Below are positions 48,791 through 58,435 of a stretch of 64,000 nt of DNA, piece by piece. Each line of letters opens with the position of its first letter. Positions within the stretch are counted from its first letter, which is position 1. Below the pieces are notes generated by a model, which saw only the letters and a program-made list of their open reading frames with translations, was not told the DNA's origin and searched no databases. Source of the stretch: Bacillus tianshenii (GTDB lineage: Bacteria; Bacillota; Bacilli; Bacillales; Bacillaceae_N). The position numbers were made by a program, and so were the translations under genes. The stretch is from contig CP129018.1 of NCBI GenBank assembly GCA_020524525.2, positions 1,864,115 through 1,928,114 of the forward strand, given 5' to 3'.

Positions 48791-51538
48791 TCTCCTTCTC
48801 TCCTTTGCCTCAAGCAACCGTTTCATTCGGTCATTATGTTGGTTAGAAGGAGGCTGTTGTTCTGCCTGCTCCTTTTTAGCCGGCTTTCTTTCCAGCCGTT
48901 CTCGTCTCGGAGAAGGCGATGATTTCACAGTCGGAGTACTCTGTTTGGAGCTCGCCTTACCTTTAAACCTTCGGAAAAGGTGGAAAGGGAATTGAAAACG
49001 ACGTACAGCCACATCTATCATAAACAAAAAGAGTGCAATAAGGAGTAAAAACCAAAATAACGAAGCTTTCTGCCAACGCACCGGAACGTTCGCACTAGCA
49101 TCCCATTCTTTGGCTGATTCAATCATTGTGCCATTACTAATGGTCGCAATATCTTTTAATAATTGTTGATCTTTTGTTTCGAGGTTATATTCCTGTGAAT
49201 ACGGGACAACAATGCCTGTTTGGAAAGAAGACGCTTTACCTTCTCCTTCTGTTTCCTGCATTTGTAGATAATACACACCAGGCTTAGCCGCATTAAACCT
49301 TACTGTCGTTTCATTTGGTGAGGTGCGCCTTAGCTGATGCTCCACTTCATTTCCTTCTCCACTTATGATCGATACGTCTACAGCAGAAAACAAATCATTT
49401 GGTTTTTCTAAATGAACAGAAACAGCCTGACCATCCTGTTCCTTCGTCATAAAGACACTACTGTTTTCATATGACGGAAACGTCCATTTCACAAGCTCAT
49501 TCGAAAAAGCGCCCCAATGACTCCAGTTCACCCAGCTTCCAGCCCATTTTCCGCTTACGTCACTTGTCCAGGCAACGGTTCTTCCAAGTCCATACTGCCA
49601 GCGCATCAGCACAGGATCTTTTTCCTCACTTAATAGTATTTGTTGGGCGCGGGCTTTCGGAGTCGTTGCAATGTATGCATTCATTTGCGGCAACGCTTTT
49701 CCTAATGTCGCTTGCCACTCATAGCCGTGTACCAACCTTGGATAAAATGGATTGTCTTGAATAAACGTGCGAGTCATCAGCATTGTTTCCCGTGAAAAAA
49801 TACTCGGAATCGTTGACTCATCAAGTACATCATAAAAACGTCCTCCACCACTATCTGCAAGGCTTTCAAGTAAGTTTAAGTCCGCATCACGACCAAGGGC
49901 TACCGTCGAGAGGGTAATCCCCTGTTCACGTGCCTGTTCAATTAAGAGCCCATAATTGCCATCCTGTGAAGATTGTCCATCTGTTAGGAGAATGAGGTGC
50001 TTCCTTTTCACATCAAGCGCTTCTAACCGACTAACTGCCAGCTCAAGCGCCGGATAAATGCTCGTTCCTCCACCAGCAGGAATAGAGCGAATCTTTTTCG
50101 CAATTTCAGCTTTCTCTGATGCCTGCTGTGAAGGAATCACTTCCATCACTTCACCATCAAACGCTGTCACATGAACGATATCTTCTTCTCGAAGCAGCTC
50201 TACAGAACGAGCTGCCGCTTCTCTGGCAAGACGAATCTTCTGCCCTTCCATACTGCCTGACTTATCAAGGACGATCGCTAACCCAACCGGCGGGATTTTC
50301 TTTTTCCCTTCTAAATCCATCTTAACTGGCAGGATTTCCTCAATTGGTGTTTTCACATATCCACCAAGGCCGAAGCTCTGCTCTCCGCCAGTCATAACAA
50401 ACCCACGCCCAAAATGCTGGACAGCTTGTTTAATTAATGTCATTTTCCCTTCTGGCACATCTGGGGCTGAAACATTTGCAAAAATAATCGATTGATAGTT
50501 TAAATATCCGCTTAACTCAGACGGAAGAAGGGCCGGCTGAATCACATCAACATCTGCGTTTGAAGCCTGTAATGCGGATGTAAGGTTAACTGCTGCCTTC
50601 TTTTCTCCTTCAACGACTAAAATTTTCGGTACTCCCTTTGCATACAAAAATGCTTCTGCTTCATTATTTTGAATAACCATGTCAGCTTCTGCTGTAAGCT
50701 CTGCCCGATACGTACGAAAGCCGCTTTTTGTAATTACATGTGGCAAGGAAAAGGATTGGACCCCTTCTTGAATGCGGATTGCTTGCTCTGCGATTGATTG
50801 TTCATTTTCATAAATTGTTAATGTAGCATTTGTTTCGTATGTGCTTTTTACGCGGAGCTTCATCATCACTTTTTCGCCAAGGTTCGCTTCCTGCGGCACT
50901 GAAAAGTCTGTAAGGAGAACATCATCAGGTGATGAGGCGTTCATTGCCTTTACATCAACTGGAATGCCTTGCTGCTTAAGTACCTTAACCTGCTTACGAA
51001 CATCACCAATGTTTTCATTCCCATCAGTTAGTAAAACAACCTTTCCGCGTTTTTCATTTGAAAGCATTCCAGACGCCAACTGCAAACCAGACGCAAGGTT
51101 TGTGTAATTTTTATTAATATCTCCAGTAAATTGTTGAAGCGGTGATTTTTGTGTCGTTAGAGGCTTTTCGATTACACTTTGTTTCCCGACAAGAACGACC
51201 CCTGCTTCATCGTCCTTTTCCATCACCTGCATTGCATCATTTACAAATTGTACTGCCTCTTGTTCATTCACACTGCTTGAACGGTCGACGACAAACACTG
51301 TTGATGTATGGTCAATCGGCAGTAAGGTGTGAAAGCCTGCAAGTGCTAAAATAATCAGTACAAACACGAAAGACCTGATAGCGAGAAATAACCGAGGGTT
51401 CTTCCCCCTTACATGGCTCCTGTGAAAACGAAGTAACATTACCGCCACCAAAACTAATAGGATAAGAAAGACTGGATTATCGATTTGAAAAGCGATGACG
51501 ATACACCTCCATTTCCACAAGCAGCACAACCAATGCAA
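48785..51538 (-). CDS. Large membrane protein with two VWA domains and a class-I amidotransferase-like domain
   Basis: Up to 917 residues. Two N-terminal membrane helices (about 21-38 and 52-70) precede a first VWA domain with MIDAS DRSSS at 85-89. A Rossmann-like glutamine-amidotransferase-type domain lies near 304-400 (GGEQSFGLGGY), without an obvious catalytic Cys. A second VWA domain has MIDAS DKSGS at 425-429 and LILLTDGQS near 515. A C-terminal helix near 827-845 and a basic tail follow. No canonical start fits the GGAGG at 51510-51506; ATC 51496 is at ideal spacing, TTG 51538 is the conventional choice. Last gene of the MoxR/VWA operon. Confidence 0.85.
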   Translation of the reverse strand: MHWLCCLWKWRCIVIAFQIDNPVFLILLVLVAVMLLRFHRSHVRGKNPRLFLAIRSFVFVLIILALAGFHTLLPIDHTSTVFVVDRSSSVNEQEAVQFVNDAMQVMEKDDEAGVVLVGKQSVIEKPLTTQKSPLQQFTGDINKNYTNLASGLQLASGMLSNEKRGKVVLLTDGNENIGDVRKQVKVLKQQGIPVDVKAMNASSPDDVLLTDFSVPQEANLGEKVMMKLRVKSTYETNATLTIYENEQSIAEQAIRIQEGVQSFSLPHVITKSGFRTYRAELTAEADMVIQNNEAEAFLYAKGVPKILVVEGEKKAAVNLTSALQASNADVDVIQPALLPSELSGYLNYQSIIFANVSAPDVPEGKMTLIKQAVQHFGRGFVMTGGEQSFGLGGYVKTPIEEILPVKMDLEGKKKIPPVGLAIVLDKSGSMEGQKIRLAREAAARSVELLREEDIVHVTAFDGEVMEVIPSQQASEKAEIAKKIRSIPAGGGTSIYPALELAVSRLEALDVKRKHLILLTDGQSSQDGNYGLLIEQAREQGITLSTVALGRDADLNLLESLADSGGGRFYDVLDESTIPSIFSRETMLMTRTFIQDNPFYPRLVHGYEWQATLGKALPQMNAYIATTPKARAQQILLSEEKDPVLMRWQYGLGRTVAWTSDVSGKWAGSWVNWSHWGAFSNELVKWTFPSYENSSVFMTKEQDGQAVSVHLEKPNDLFSAVDVSIISGEGNEVEHQLRRTSPNETTVRFNAAKPGVYYLQMQETEGEGKASSFQTGIVVPYSQEYNLETKDQQLLKDIATISNGTMIESAKEWDASANVPVRWQKASLFWFLLLIALFLFMIDVAVRRFQFPFHLFRRFKGKASSKQSTPTVKSSPSPRRERLERKPAKKEQAEQQPPSNQHNDRMKRLLEAKERRRK

Positions 51539-53276
51539 GTAACGCTAAGTACGGCCACCATTCATATTTTCCTTGCTCTGTCATCTGCTTATCAGTATGA
51601 TTCATTTGAAATGACAGCTGTTCTGCAAAAAACATTTCTGCTTCGTTTGGTTGAATAATAAATGTTCTTGTATAACTCTTCCCTTCAGCCTGCTCCTCAA
51701 ATGTATATAATCCTGGTTTGTTCGGAAAGTAGAGCTCGCCTCCGGCTGTTGCACTTGCAACAAGCTTTCCAGCATCATTTCGAATATAGATCGACTGTGT
51801 ATTTGAATGGAGCTGCACATCAACTATTTCTCCTGGTGTCACGTTTCCAATGTTTCCATATTGCTGTATCATCTCTTCAACTGTATTTTGCAGAAGAATT
51901 GGAAAGCTCGGTGAAAGCGGCCAATCACTGTTGCTAAGATTAAAAGCAATTAAGAGCATTTTATCGCCTTGATAATTCCCAAAAGCAATCAGTGGCGTCT
52001 CTCCACTTGTTACAACTGGCTTCAAGTTATTTAAGCTTCCTAATAGCCGCGCTTTTCTTACATAGACACTTTCCATCTCTACATAACGTAGCAAAGAGCT
52101 TGATTCACTTTGCTTCACTTGATATACAAGCTCTACTTCCTTTCCTACTTCAAATGGCCCTCCAGCTTTTGGGTTAACGACAATTTTCGGACCGTTTGGC
52201 CATTCACTTGCAGGCAAGTTTTCAATAAGATAAATGCCTTCTTGTTCATCGGTTTGCTCAGCTTGATTCGTTCGTACAACTTCATGGCCTTGTGCCTGTA
52301 ATGCTTTTAAATAAAAGGAGGATACATCACCAAGCGCATAAATTACTGGCTTTCTCTGTTCGGCTGGATAGGTGTATGCTGTATTATCCAATTTGTAATC
52401 ATCATCTTGTGAAATAGTTGCTTCATAATTCGCTTTCTTTGGTAGATTACGGATTAAGCTGTTCATTTCATGCTGAGGGATGACAAGCTCCTTCAACACC
52501 TCACCATTTGCCGAAATCGTAACTGGCAGGCCGCTTTCTTGCTTGACAGGCTCATGTAAGGACACAAGTGCATTGACTTTAGATTCATCATCAGCAGGGC
52601 TCACTCCAAATGATGTAATACCTACGTTCTGCACTACCGTTTCTCTGTTGTGAACATACAATGGTACAGTAAGGTTCATTTCCTCAACTTTCTCTTCTGA
52701 GAGCTGATCTGTATAAACATGAACAACACCACCCTCATCAGCTAACATGCTTTGGGCAAGCTGAATACTATCGGTCAGATTAGCAGATTGATAGGAAAGA
52801 GGTAAGTCTTCAAGCGCGGAAATCGCTTCACGACTCTTACTACTAGACACGAGCAGCTGAGGTGATGCATTCGCAGCGATAAGTGACACTTCTGTATTGG
52901 CTCCCATCTTCTCCAAACGACCTTTCATCTGTTGCTTAATTTCCTCAAACCGTGCCTGGCTGTTCGTAGCTGCAAGCATTGAGGCAGATGTATCAACGAC
53001 ATACACTTCTTTACTTGCAAACTGCTCTTCTGTCATTAGAAAGGGGCGGGTAAGCGCTAAAACGAGCAGTAGAATAATCAAGGCCTGTAAATAAAAGAGG
53101 AGCTGTTGGACAAGCTTGCTATTCCATTTCGTTGCCTCTTGGTTACGGATCACTTGTTCCCAAAGAAACGTTGTCGAAATCTTTTTCGGTTCATACTTTT
53201 GCTTAAATAAATAAAATACAATCAGTACAGCTAATAAGCTAAGCAATGTAAATGCCCATGGTGTCAGGAATGTCAT
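51477..53276 (-). CDS. BatA-type membrane protein with VWA domain
   Basis: A 599-residue protein. The N-terminus is an aerotolerance-regulator (BatA) region with helices near 8-24 and 58-77. A VWA domain follows with MIDAS DTSAS at 95-99. A long extracytoplasmic region follows, with a class-I amidotransferase-like segment around 310-370, and a final helix near 572-590 (YLALLALVVLLVEMEVY). ATG 53276 follows GAGGTGAG. Ten bases from the DUF58 gene and overlapping the next gene. It probably interacts with the MoxR ATPase through its VWA domain, as known for MoxR systems; the substrate is unknown. Confidence 0.85.
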   Translation of the reverse strand: MTFLTPWAFTLLSLLAVLIVFYLFKQKYEPKKISTTFLWEQVIRNQEATKWNSKLVQQLLFYLQALIILLLVLALTRPFLMTEEQFASKEVYVVDTSASMLAATNSQARFEEIKQQMKGRLEKMGANTEVSLIAANASPQLLVSSSKSREAISALEDLPLSYQSANLTDSIQLAQSMLADEGGVVHVYTDQLSEEKVEEMNLTVPLYVHNRETVVQNVGITSFGVSPADDESKVNALVSLHEPVKQESGLPVTISANGEVLKELVIPQHEMNSLIRNLPKKANYEATISQDDDYKLDNTAYTYPAEQRKPVIYALGDVSSFYLKALQAQGHEVVRTNQAEQTDEQEGIYLIENLPASEWPNGPKIVVNPKAGGPFEVGKEVELVYQVKQSESSSLLRYVEMESVYVRKARLLGSLNNLKPVVTSGETPLIAFGNYQGDKMLLIAFNLSNSDWPLSPSFPILLQNTVEEMIQQYGNIGNVTPGEIVDVQLHSNTQSIYIRNDAGKLVASATAGGELYFPNKPGLYTFEEQAEGKSYTRTFIIQPNEAEMFFAEQLSFQMNHTDKQMTEQGKYEWWPYLALLALVVLLVEMEVYRHRFSNR

Positions 53277-53285
53277 CTTCTCACC

Positions 53286-54155
53286 TCACTTAATCCATCC
53301 CGCACGACGCAATTGATTACCCAATAATTGTTCAAATGAGTTACTGGCACTACAGCGAATAAATTGAATCCCTCTTGAAGAAGCAAAGTTTCGAAGTGCT
53401 TCACTGTGTGCTTCAAGCCGTTCATCATATTGCGCAAGCACATGCTTCTGGACGGCTACTTCCTTTTCAAACATTGTTTCAGCATCAGTTAACTTATACT
53501 CACCACTCAAACTTGGCGCAAGTTCTTCCTCGTCAAGTATTTGAATAAGAAGCATTGTTGTACTTTTTTGCTGCAGACGCTTCAATGATTCATAGCAATG
53601 TTCGAGTGGCTCGAAGTAATCGCTTATCACAACTCGAACTTGGCGGCGTTCTTTCTTTAACGCTTCAGCTTGCAACGCACTAGATAATGACATTTCAGCC
53701 GAACGCACAGCATCTATCGCTTTTAAAAAAGAGGCGAGCTGATGCTTTCCCTTTCTTAGCGGCAAAGGGGATGTTGTGGAGCTGAGCGGGATAAAAGAAG
53801 CCCTATCCTCTTGATTTAAAGCAAGAAAAGCAAATGCGGCTGCAAGCTGTCTAGCACGTTTCCACTTCTCAGAATAAAAGCTCATGGATTTCGAGCAGTC
53901 TAAATAAATCGCCACTTCAAGCTCAGACTCATTTACAAACCGTTTGATATAATGCTTGTTTGTCCGAGCAAAGGCATTCCAGTCGATTTGGCGTAAGTCA
54001 TCTCCGGGTGTATAGGCTCTAAAATCAGCAAACTCCATTGATGTACCGTAATTTTTCGAGCGGCGGTTTCCTTGCTGAATACTTGCTGCTGAAACGCCGT
54101 GCAGCAGTTTGAAGCGACTGAGCTTTTGCAAAAACCCTTCATGCATCCAGTCCAT
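53286..54155 (-). CDS. DUF58 domain protein (MoxR partner)
   Basis: A 289-residue soluble protein with the DUF58 signature EFADFRAYTPGDDLRQIDWN near residues 42-61, followed by YLDCSKSM near 88, a degenerate VWA-type MIDAS. This family nearly always neighbours a MoxR ATPase and is thought to be its adaptor or target. The ATG at 54155 overlaps the moxR-like stop by one base. No membrane helices are visible, unlike many DUF58 proteins. Confidence 0.9.
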   Translation of the reverse strand: MDWMHEGFLQKLSRFKLLHGVSAASIQQGNRRSKNYGTSMEFADFRAYTPGDDLRQIDWNAFARTNKHYIKRFVNESELEVAIYLDCSKSMSFYSEKWKRARQLAAAFAFLALNQEDRASFIPLSSTTSPLPLRKGKHQLASFLKAIDAVRSAEMSLSSALQAEALKKERRQVRVVISDYFEPLEHCYESLKRLQQKSTTMLLIQILDEEELAPSLSGEYKLTDAETMFEKEVAVQKHVLAQYDERLEAHSEALRNFASSRGIQFIRCSASNSFEQLLGNQLRRAGWIK

Positions 54156-55132
54156 TACGAAATCCCCTGGATAATCTCATCGATAATGACATCTGCTGAA
54201 ATGTTTTCTGCTTCACCTTCAAAATTCAAAAACAAGCGATGACGAAGAACAGGCTTTGCACACGTTTTCAAATCACCAATTGCCAAATGAACACGACCAT
54301 TTAAAAGTGCTCTAACTTTGGCAATTCGAATTAAGGATTGAAGCCCGCGCGGTCCTGACCCGTAATTGACATATTTGCGAACAAGCTCTGGTGCGTGCTG
54401 TTCATCAGGATGTGTTGCGGTAATCAACTTTACTGCTGCATCTAATACCGTTTCAGAAACAAGAACTTCTTTACTAAATGTTTGTACCTTCGTTATGAAA
54501 TCAGCCTCAGCAACCTTTTCAAGCGAAGGTGTAACTAAGCTAGTTGTGCGGTGAATAATTTCTTTTAATTCTTCCTTTGACGGATAGCCGACAAAAATCT
54601 TTAAGAGAAAGCGGTCCATTTGTGCTTCAGGAAGTGGGTAAGTCCCTTCAAGCTCCAATGGATTTTGCGTTGCAAGAACGAAAAATGGAGATGGCAGCTC
54701 CTTCATTTCACCCATAACGCTTACCGTTTGCTCTGACATTGCTTCTAACAAGGCACTTTGTGTTTTCGGTGTTGCCCGGTTAATTTCATCTGCAAGCACA
54801 ATATTTGAAAAGACAGGGCCATGATGAAATACAAAGCCTTGCTTTCCTGAAGTATCAGGCTCAATCATCATCGTTCCTGTTATATCAGAAGGCATTAAAT
54901 CAGGCGTAAATTGAATACGCGAAAATTTTAACGAACAGATATCGCTAATCGTTCGAATTAATTGCGTTTTTCCGACCCCTGGAAGCCCTTCAAGCAAGGC
55001 ATGTCCTCCTGCAAAAATGGTCCAAAGCAACTGTTCAACTACTTCGTGCTGTCCAACGATTTGTTTGGAAATTTCCGAACGAACAGCTTCAATTTGTTCT
55101 GATAGTTGACCGATTTCTGTTTCAATTTCCAT
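54155..55132 (-). CDS. MoxR-family AAA+ ATPase
   Basis: A 325-residue chaperone-like ATPase. Walker A EGLPGVGKT lies near residue 49, Walker B VLADEINRATPKTQSALLEAM near 112 (shown by its core LADEINRA), sensor 1 VLATQNPLE near 150, and the arginine-finger region LPEAQMDRFL near 166. The C-terminal lid contains YGSGPRGLQSLI near 265. MoxR proteins work with DUF58 and VWA proteins to mature or assemble envelope complexes. Two bases after the coiled-coil gene. Confidence 0.94.
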   Translation of the reverse strand: MEIETEIGQLSEQIEAVRSEISKQIVGQHEVVEQLLWTIFAGGHALLEGLPGVGKTQLIRTISDICSLKFSRIQFTPDLMPSDITGTMMIEPDTSGKQGFVFHHGPVFSNIVLADEINRATPKTQSALLEAMSEQTVSVMGEMKELPSPFFVLATQNPLELEGTYPLPEAQMDRFLLKIFVGYPSKEELKEIIHRTTSLVTPSLEKVAEADFITKVQTFSKEVLVSETVLDAAVKLITATHPDEQHAPELVRKYVNYGSGPRGLQSLIRIAKVRALLNGRVHLAIGDLKTCAKPVLRHRLFLNFEGEAENISADVIIDEIIQGIS

Positions 55133-55134
55133 TA

Positions 55135-56646
55135 TTACGAATCCCCCTCTTGCTTCAAATCAGTGAAATAGTTTTTGACACCTTCTTCAAGCTGCGGTGG
55201 CAGCTGAAGCTTCTCTGTGCTTTCTCGATACTGTTGTTCGTAATCCCCAATAATCGTTTGATAATTTCGCGTTGTGCCTTTTATAGCAGGTGAGTTTGGT
55301 GTCTTTTCAACGACCCCTTCATCTGTTTTCGCATTCTTGTCTGTATCTTGTTGAAAACTCTCTTTTCCATTTAGCTTATCTGGCGTTGTCAGTAAGTTAC
55401 GTGAACCCGCTCCGCTTCCTGCATTTGAACCACCTTTTCCTTGACTGCTTCCGCCTTGACCATTGCCATCGCTCCCTTGACTACCGTTGTTTCCTGAACG
55501 GTTACTGCCCTGCCCATTACCGTTATTTCCAGCTTGATTGCTTTGTCCACTTGGGTTTGATTGGCTGCTACTTGATGAAGAATTTGAACTGCTGTTATTG
55601 TTGTTCGTTTGCTGTTGTGTGTTTTGGCGAGATGAGGAATTCGATGATGACCCTTGAGCTGATGCGTAATTTGAATTCGAAAGGCCACTTGCTGTCATCT
55701 GTTGATTGAGTGAGCTGGACATTGCCTGCATTTGACTGGCCACTTGAGCGTTTTCTTGCAAGCTTTGTTGTAGCTTTTTCTGTTCTTCATCTAGAAGCTT
55801 TTCAATTGCCTTGTCTGAATGGTCTTGAAGGTCTTTCAATAGCTGTTGCTCTTCCTTTGACAATTGCTTTAATGCTTGGGCTGTGCCTTGTTGTTCTCCT
55901 TTAGTTAAAGCCTTTTTGATGTTATTTAACTGATTTAATGTTTCTTGCTGTTGAAGTCGTTGCTGCTTTAGCTGTTCTTCTGTTTGCAGCATCTCCTCTA
56001 GCATTTCTTTCGCTTTTTTGTTGTCCTCTATTTGTTTTTGCAGCTGCTTTAAAGCTTCTTTTGTTTGTTCATCTGTCAGTTTTTCTTTCTTAGTGAGTTG
56101 TTTGATTTCGTCCTTCTTATCCTTAACAAGTTTTTGTTCTGTCTCTAGCTGTTGGGCCTGTTCATCATACATACTTGGAATGGCAGTTAAGAGAAGTGCG
56201 ATTCCAACAAGGATACTTCCAATATAAAGTGCCTTTTTATGCGGTTTGTAACGTCTTTCTTGCTTTACTTCAGTCCAAACTTGCTGAATTTGTCGAAGTG
56301 CCTGCTCCCTTTGAATTCGTACAAAGCGAGCATCCTGTTCTATAAATTCTAGTGCTGTTGAAGCTTCATCATTGCTCCCATATTCATCAATACGCCTCGC
56401 TGCTTCTTGTGCAGTTATTTTCCGGGAAATGATGAAGGTGATGAGAATAAATAATAGAATTCCACTAGTAAAGAGCACCTTTTCAAATAAGAAGGGAATT
56501 GGAATGAAGAAGCGTATGCCACTGAACAAAAGCCAGGCTGCCGCAATTAGCGGCAATGCCCATTGAATGAATAAAAGCCCTTGTTCGCGCTTTATTTTTC
56601 GCTTGACGACTTGTAGGTACGAATGAAATTGAAGTTTTTCATTCAT
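55135..56646 (-). CDS. Coiled-coil membrane protein with Ser/Gly/Asn/Gln-rich disordered region
   Basis: A ~503-residue protein. Two adjacent N-terminal helices (about 24-45 and 48-70) and a third near 140-158 are followed by a long Lys/Glu/Gln coiled coil (about 165-310). A strongly disordered Ser/Asn/Gly/Gln stretch (about 330-425) and a C-terminal segment ending near ITDLKQEGDS-type acidic residues complete it. The layout resembles DUF4175-like proteins that neighbour MoxR genes. ATG 56646 overlaps the permease stop as ATGA; the longer frame to 56760 lies inside the permease gene. Function unknown. Confidence 0.78.
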   Translation of the reverse strand: MNEKLQFHSYLQVVKRKIKREQGLLFIQWALPLIAAAWLLFSGIRFFIPIPFLFEKVLFTSGILLFILITFIISRKITAQEAARRIDEYGSNDEASTALEFIEQDARFVRIQREQALRQIQQVWTEVKQERRYKPHKKALYIGSILVGIALLLTAIPSMYDEQAQQLETEQKLVKDKKDEIKQLTKKEKLTDEQTKEALKQLQKQIEDNKKAKEMLEEMLQTEEQLKQQRLQQQETLNQLNNIKKALTKGEQQGTAQALKQLSKEEQQLLKDLQDHSDKAIEKLLDEEQKKLQQSLQENAQVASQMQAMSSSLNQQMTASGLSNSNYASAQGSSSNSSSRQNTQQQTNNNNSSSNSSSSSSQSNPSGQSNQAGNNGNGQGSNRSGNNGSQGSDGNGQGGSSQGKGGSNAGSGAGSRNLLTTPDKLNGKESFQQDTDKNAKTDEGVVEKTPNSPAIKGTTRNYQTIIGDYEQQYRESTEKLQLPPQLEEGVKNYFTDLKQEGDS

Positions 56647-57506
56647 GCTTTTCGTCCTTTCTTCATATTTGGTCGAAGCTTTCGAATGCTTAACAGAAGC
56701 ATAACGACAGCAATAACGGTGTAAGAAATAAAGAAACTGTAAGTAAGAGGAAATGTCCACCCTGCTGCTTTCTGTATTTCATTCATTGCATACGGCTCAA
56801 CAGATTGAAATAACACTGCACCTGGGTTCAGCATGAGCATTAAATATGGGATTATTGTCGTTTGTTGCTGATTTAACCCGGTATTAACGCTCATCATACT
56901 AAGCATCGTAATAAATAATGTGCCAAACACAAGAAACATTGCTGTCCCGTAGGAGGCAATCATTGAAATAATTGTTTTTCGAATAATCGTTGAATAAAAA
57001 ACACCGATACTTCCTACTGTAATTATTGTCATCAAATACAACAAAAATGTTTTTAAAATTAATAATGGTGACACACCACCGAATAAAAACACAATGCTGT
57101 ACAGTGGCAGTGAAGCAAAGATCATTAGGGTTAAGAAAGATAACGAAGAAAAGAGTTTGCTAATGATAATGGAGCTTGATGACTGCTCTGTCGTTAACAA
57201 AATATTTAAAGTTTGTCGTTCACGCTCTCCGCTTATAACCCCTGCAGTTAATCCTGGCGTCATAAATAAAATCAACCCGAGCTGAGCATAGGAAAGAACG
57301 TGAAACATCATTCGGCTTTCTTCTGGACGAATAAACCCTGTTTGATTTTGAGTGGATATATAGATAAAACCAAGGGCAATCAAGCCAAGCGCCGCTAGAT
57401 AAAAGAAAATACCGATAAAGCTTTTAAATGAGCGCATTCGCAATTTTATTTCTTTATTTAAGACAGGGTTAATCACCCATCTCATAAGTGCACTTTTCGC
57501 CATCAT
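56643..57506 (-). CDS. ABC-2 type transporter permease
   Basis: A 287-residue protein with six predicted membrane helices (near 30-50, 68-88, 115-140, 148-170, 178-200 and 250-275). SGERERQTLNILLTT near residue 90 is the typical permease loop that follows helix 2 in ABC-2/NatB-like exporters. ATG 57506 overlaps the ATPase stop. Forms an exporter with the ATPase encoded upstream. Substrate unknown. Confidence 0.9.
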   Translation of the reverse strand: MMAKSALMRWVINPVLNKEIKLRMRSFKSFIGIFFYLAALGLIALGFIYISTQNQTGFIRPEESRMMFHVLSYAQLGLILFMTPGLTAGVISGERERQTLNILLTTEQSSSSIIISKLFSSLSFLTLMIFASLPLYSIVFLFGGVSPLLILKTFLLYLMTIITVGSIGVFYSTIIRKTIISMIASYGTAMFLVFGTLFITMLSMMSVNTGLNQQQTTIIPYLMLMLNPGAVLFQSVEPYAMNEIQKAAGWTFPLTYSFFISYTVIAVVMLLLSIRKLRPNMKKGRKA

Positions 57507-58435
57507 ACGCCCCCCTTAGTAATTTCTAAAAAGACATCCTCTAAATCTGTAATACGCTGTTGGAAATTTAAAATCGGCAAACCAGTTTGAATCGCTTCCC
57601 CTAACAGCTTTACTTGCTCTTCATCTGTACCAGCAAATCCAAAATGGATCGTGTTCGGTTCTACGTTATCACGAACTAAGTTTGACACATGTGGATTATC
57701 TTCAAAGAAACGAATCGCTTCTTCCACCTTTGCGTGAAGCGTAACAATTAAGATTTTATCCGCTTGCAATGCTTGCTGAATCTCCCTGACAGAGCCATGT
57801 ACAGCTAGTTCACCATTTTCAATTACCCCAATTTCATCACACATTTCCGCTAATTCTGGAAGGATATGTGAGGAAATGAGAATCGTTTTATCCATACTCT
57901 TTAATTCTTTAATGATTTCCCGCATCTCAATTCGCGCCCGCGGGTCAAGGCCAGATGCAGGCTCGTCAAGAATAAGTACCTGTGGGTCATGAATTAGTGA
58001 ACGGGCAAGACAAAGCCGCTGCTTCATCCCGCGTGACAGTGAATCAACATAGGTATCACGTTTATCAGACAAATCAACTAAATCCAATAACTGTGTCATT
58101 AATTGTTGACGCTCTTGTTTTCCTATGCGATAGCTCGCACCGTAAAAGTCTAAATATTCATGTACTTTAAATTGATCATACACCCCAAAGAAATCAGGCA
58201 TATAACCAATCTTGCTGCGAATTTCTTTCGGATTGTCGATAACACTGACACCATCCACGTAGGCTTCACCAGATGTGGGAGCCAAAAGCGTAGCAAGAAT
58301 TGAAAAAGTCGTTGATTTTCCTGCTCCATTCGGCCCTACAAATCCAAATACAATACCTTGTTTAATTGATAGGTTTAACCCTTTTAAAGCTGTGAATGAC
58401 CCATATTTTTTTGTTAAGTTTTTAATTTCAATCAT
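57503..58435 (-). CDS. ABC transporter ATP-binding protein
   Basis: A 310-residue ATPase of the CcmA/NatA class. Walker A VGPNGAGKST lies near residue 34, the Q-loop PDFFGVYDQ near 84, the signature LSRGMKQRL near 129, and Walker B VLILDEPASGLDP near 148. The His switch is in LISSHILPE near 181. A ~90-residue C-terminal extension follows, as in ABC-2 exporters. ATG 58435 overlaps the upstream stop as ATGA. Confidence 0.95.
   Translation of the reverse strand: MIEIKNLTKKYGSFTALKGLNLSIKQGIVFGFVGPNGAGKSTTFSILATLLAPTSGEAYVDGVSVIDNPKEIRSKIGYMPDFFGVYDQFKVHEYLDFYGASYRIGKQERQQLMTQLLDLVDLSDKRDTYVDSLSRGMKQRLCLARSLIHDPQVLILDEPASGLDPRARIEMREIIKELKSMDKTILISSHILPELAEMCDEIGVIENGELAVHGSVREIQQALQADKILIVTLHAKVEEAIRFFEDNPHVSNLVRDNVEPNTIHFGFAGTDEEQVKLLGEAIQTGLPILNFQQRITDLEDVFLEITKGGV

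Noticed and set aside
55290-55709. 139-codon plus-strand frame and a 99-codon minus-strand alternate frame over the low-complexity tract
   Set aside because: They arise from the repetitive Ser/Gly/Asn/Gln codons of the coiled-coil gene; neither has a start signal or family similarity.
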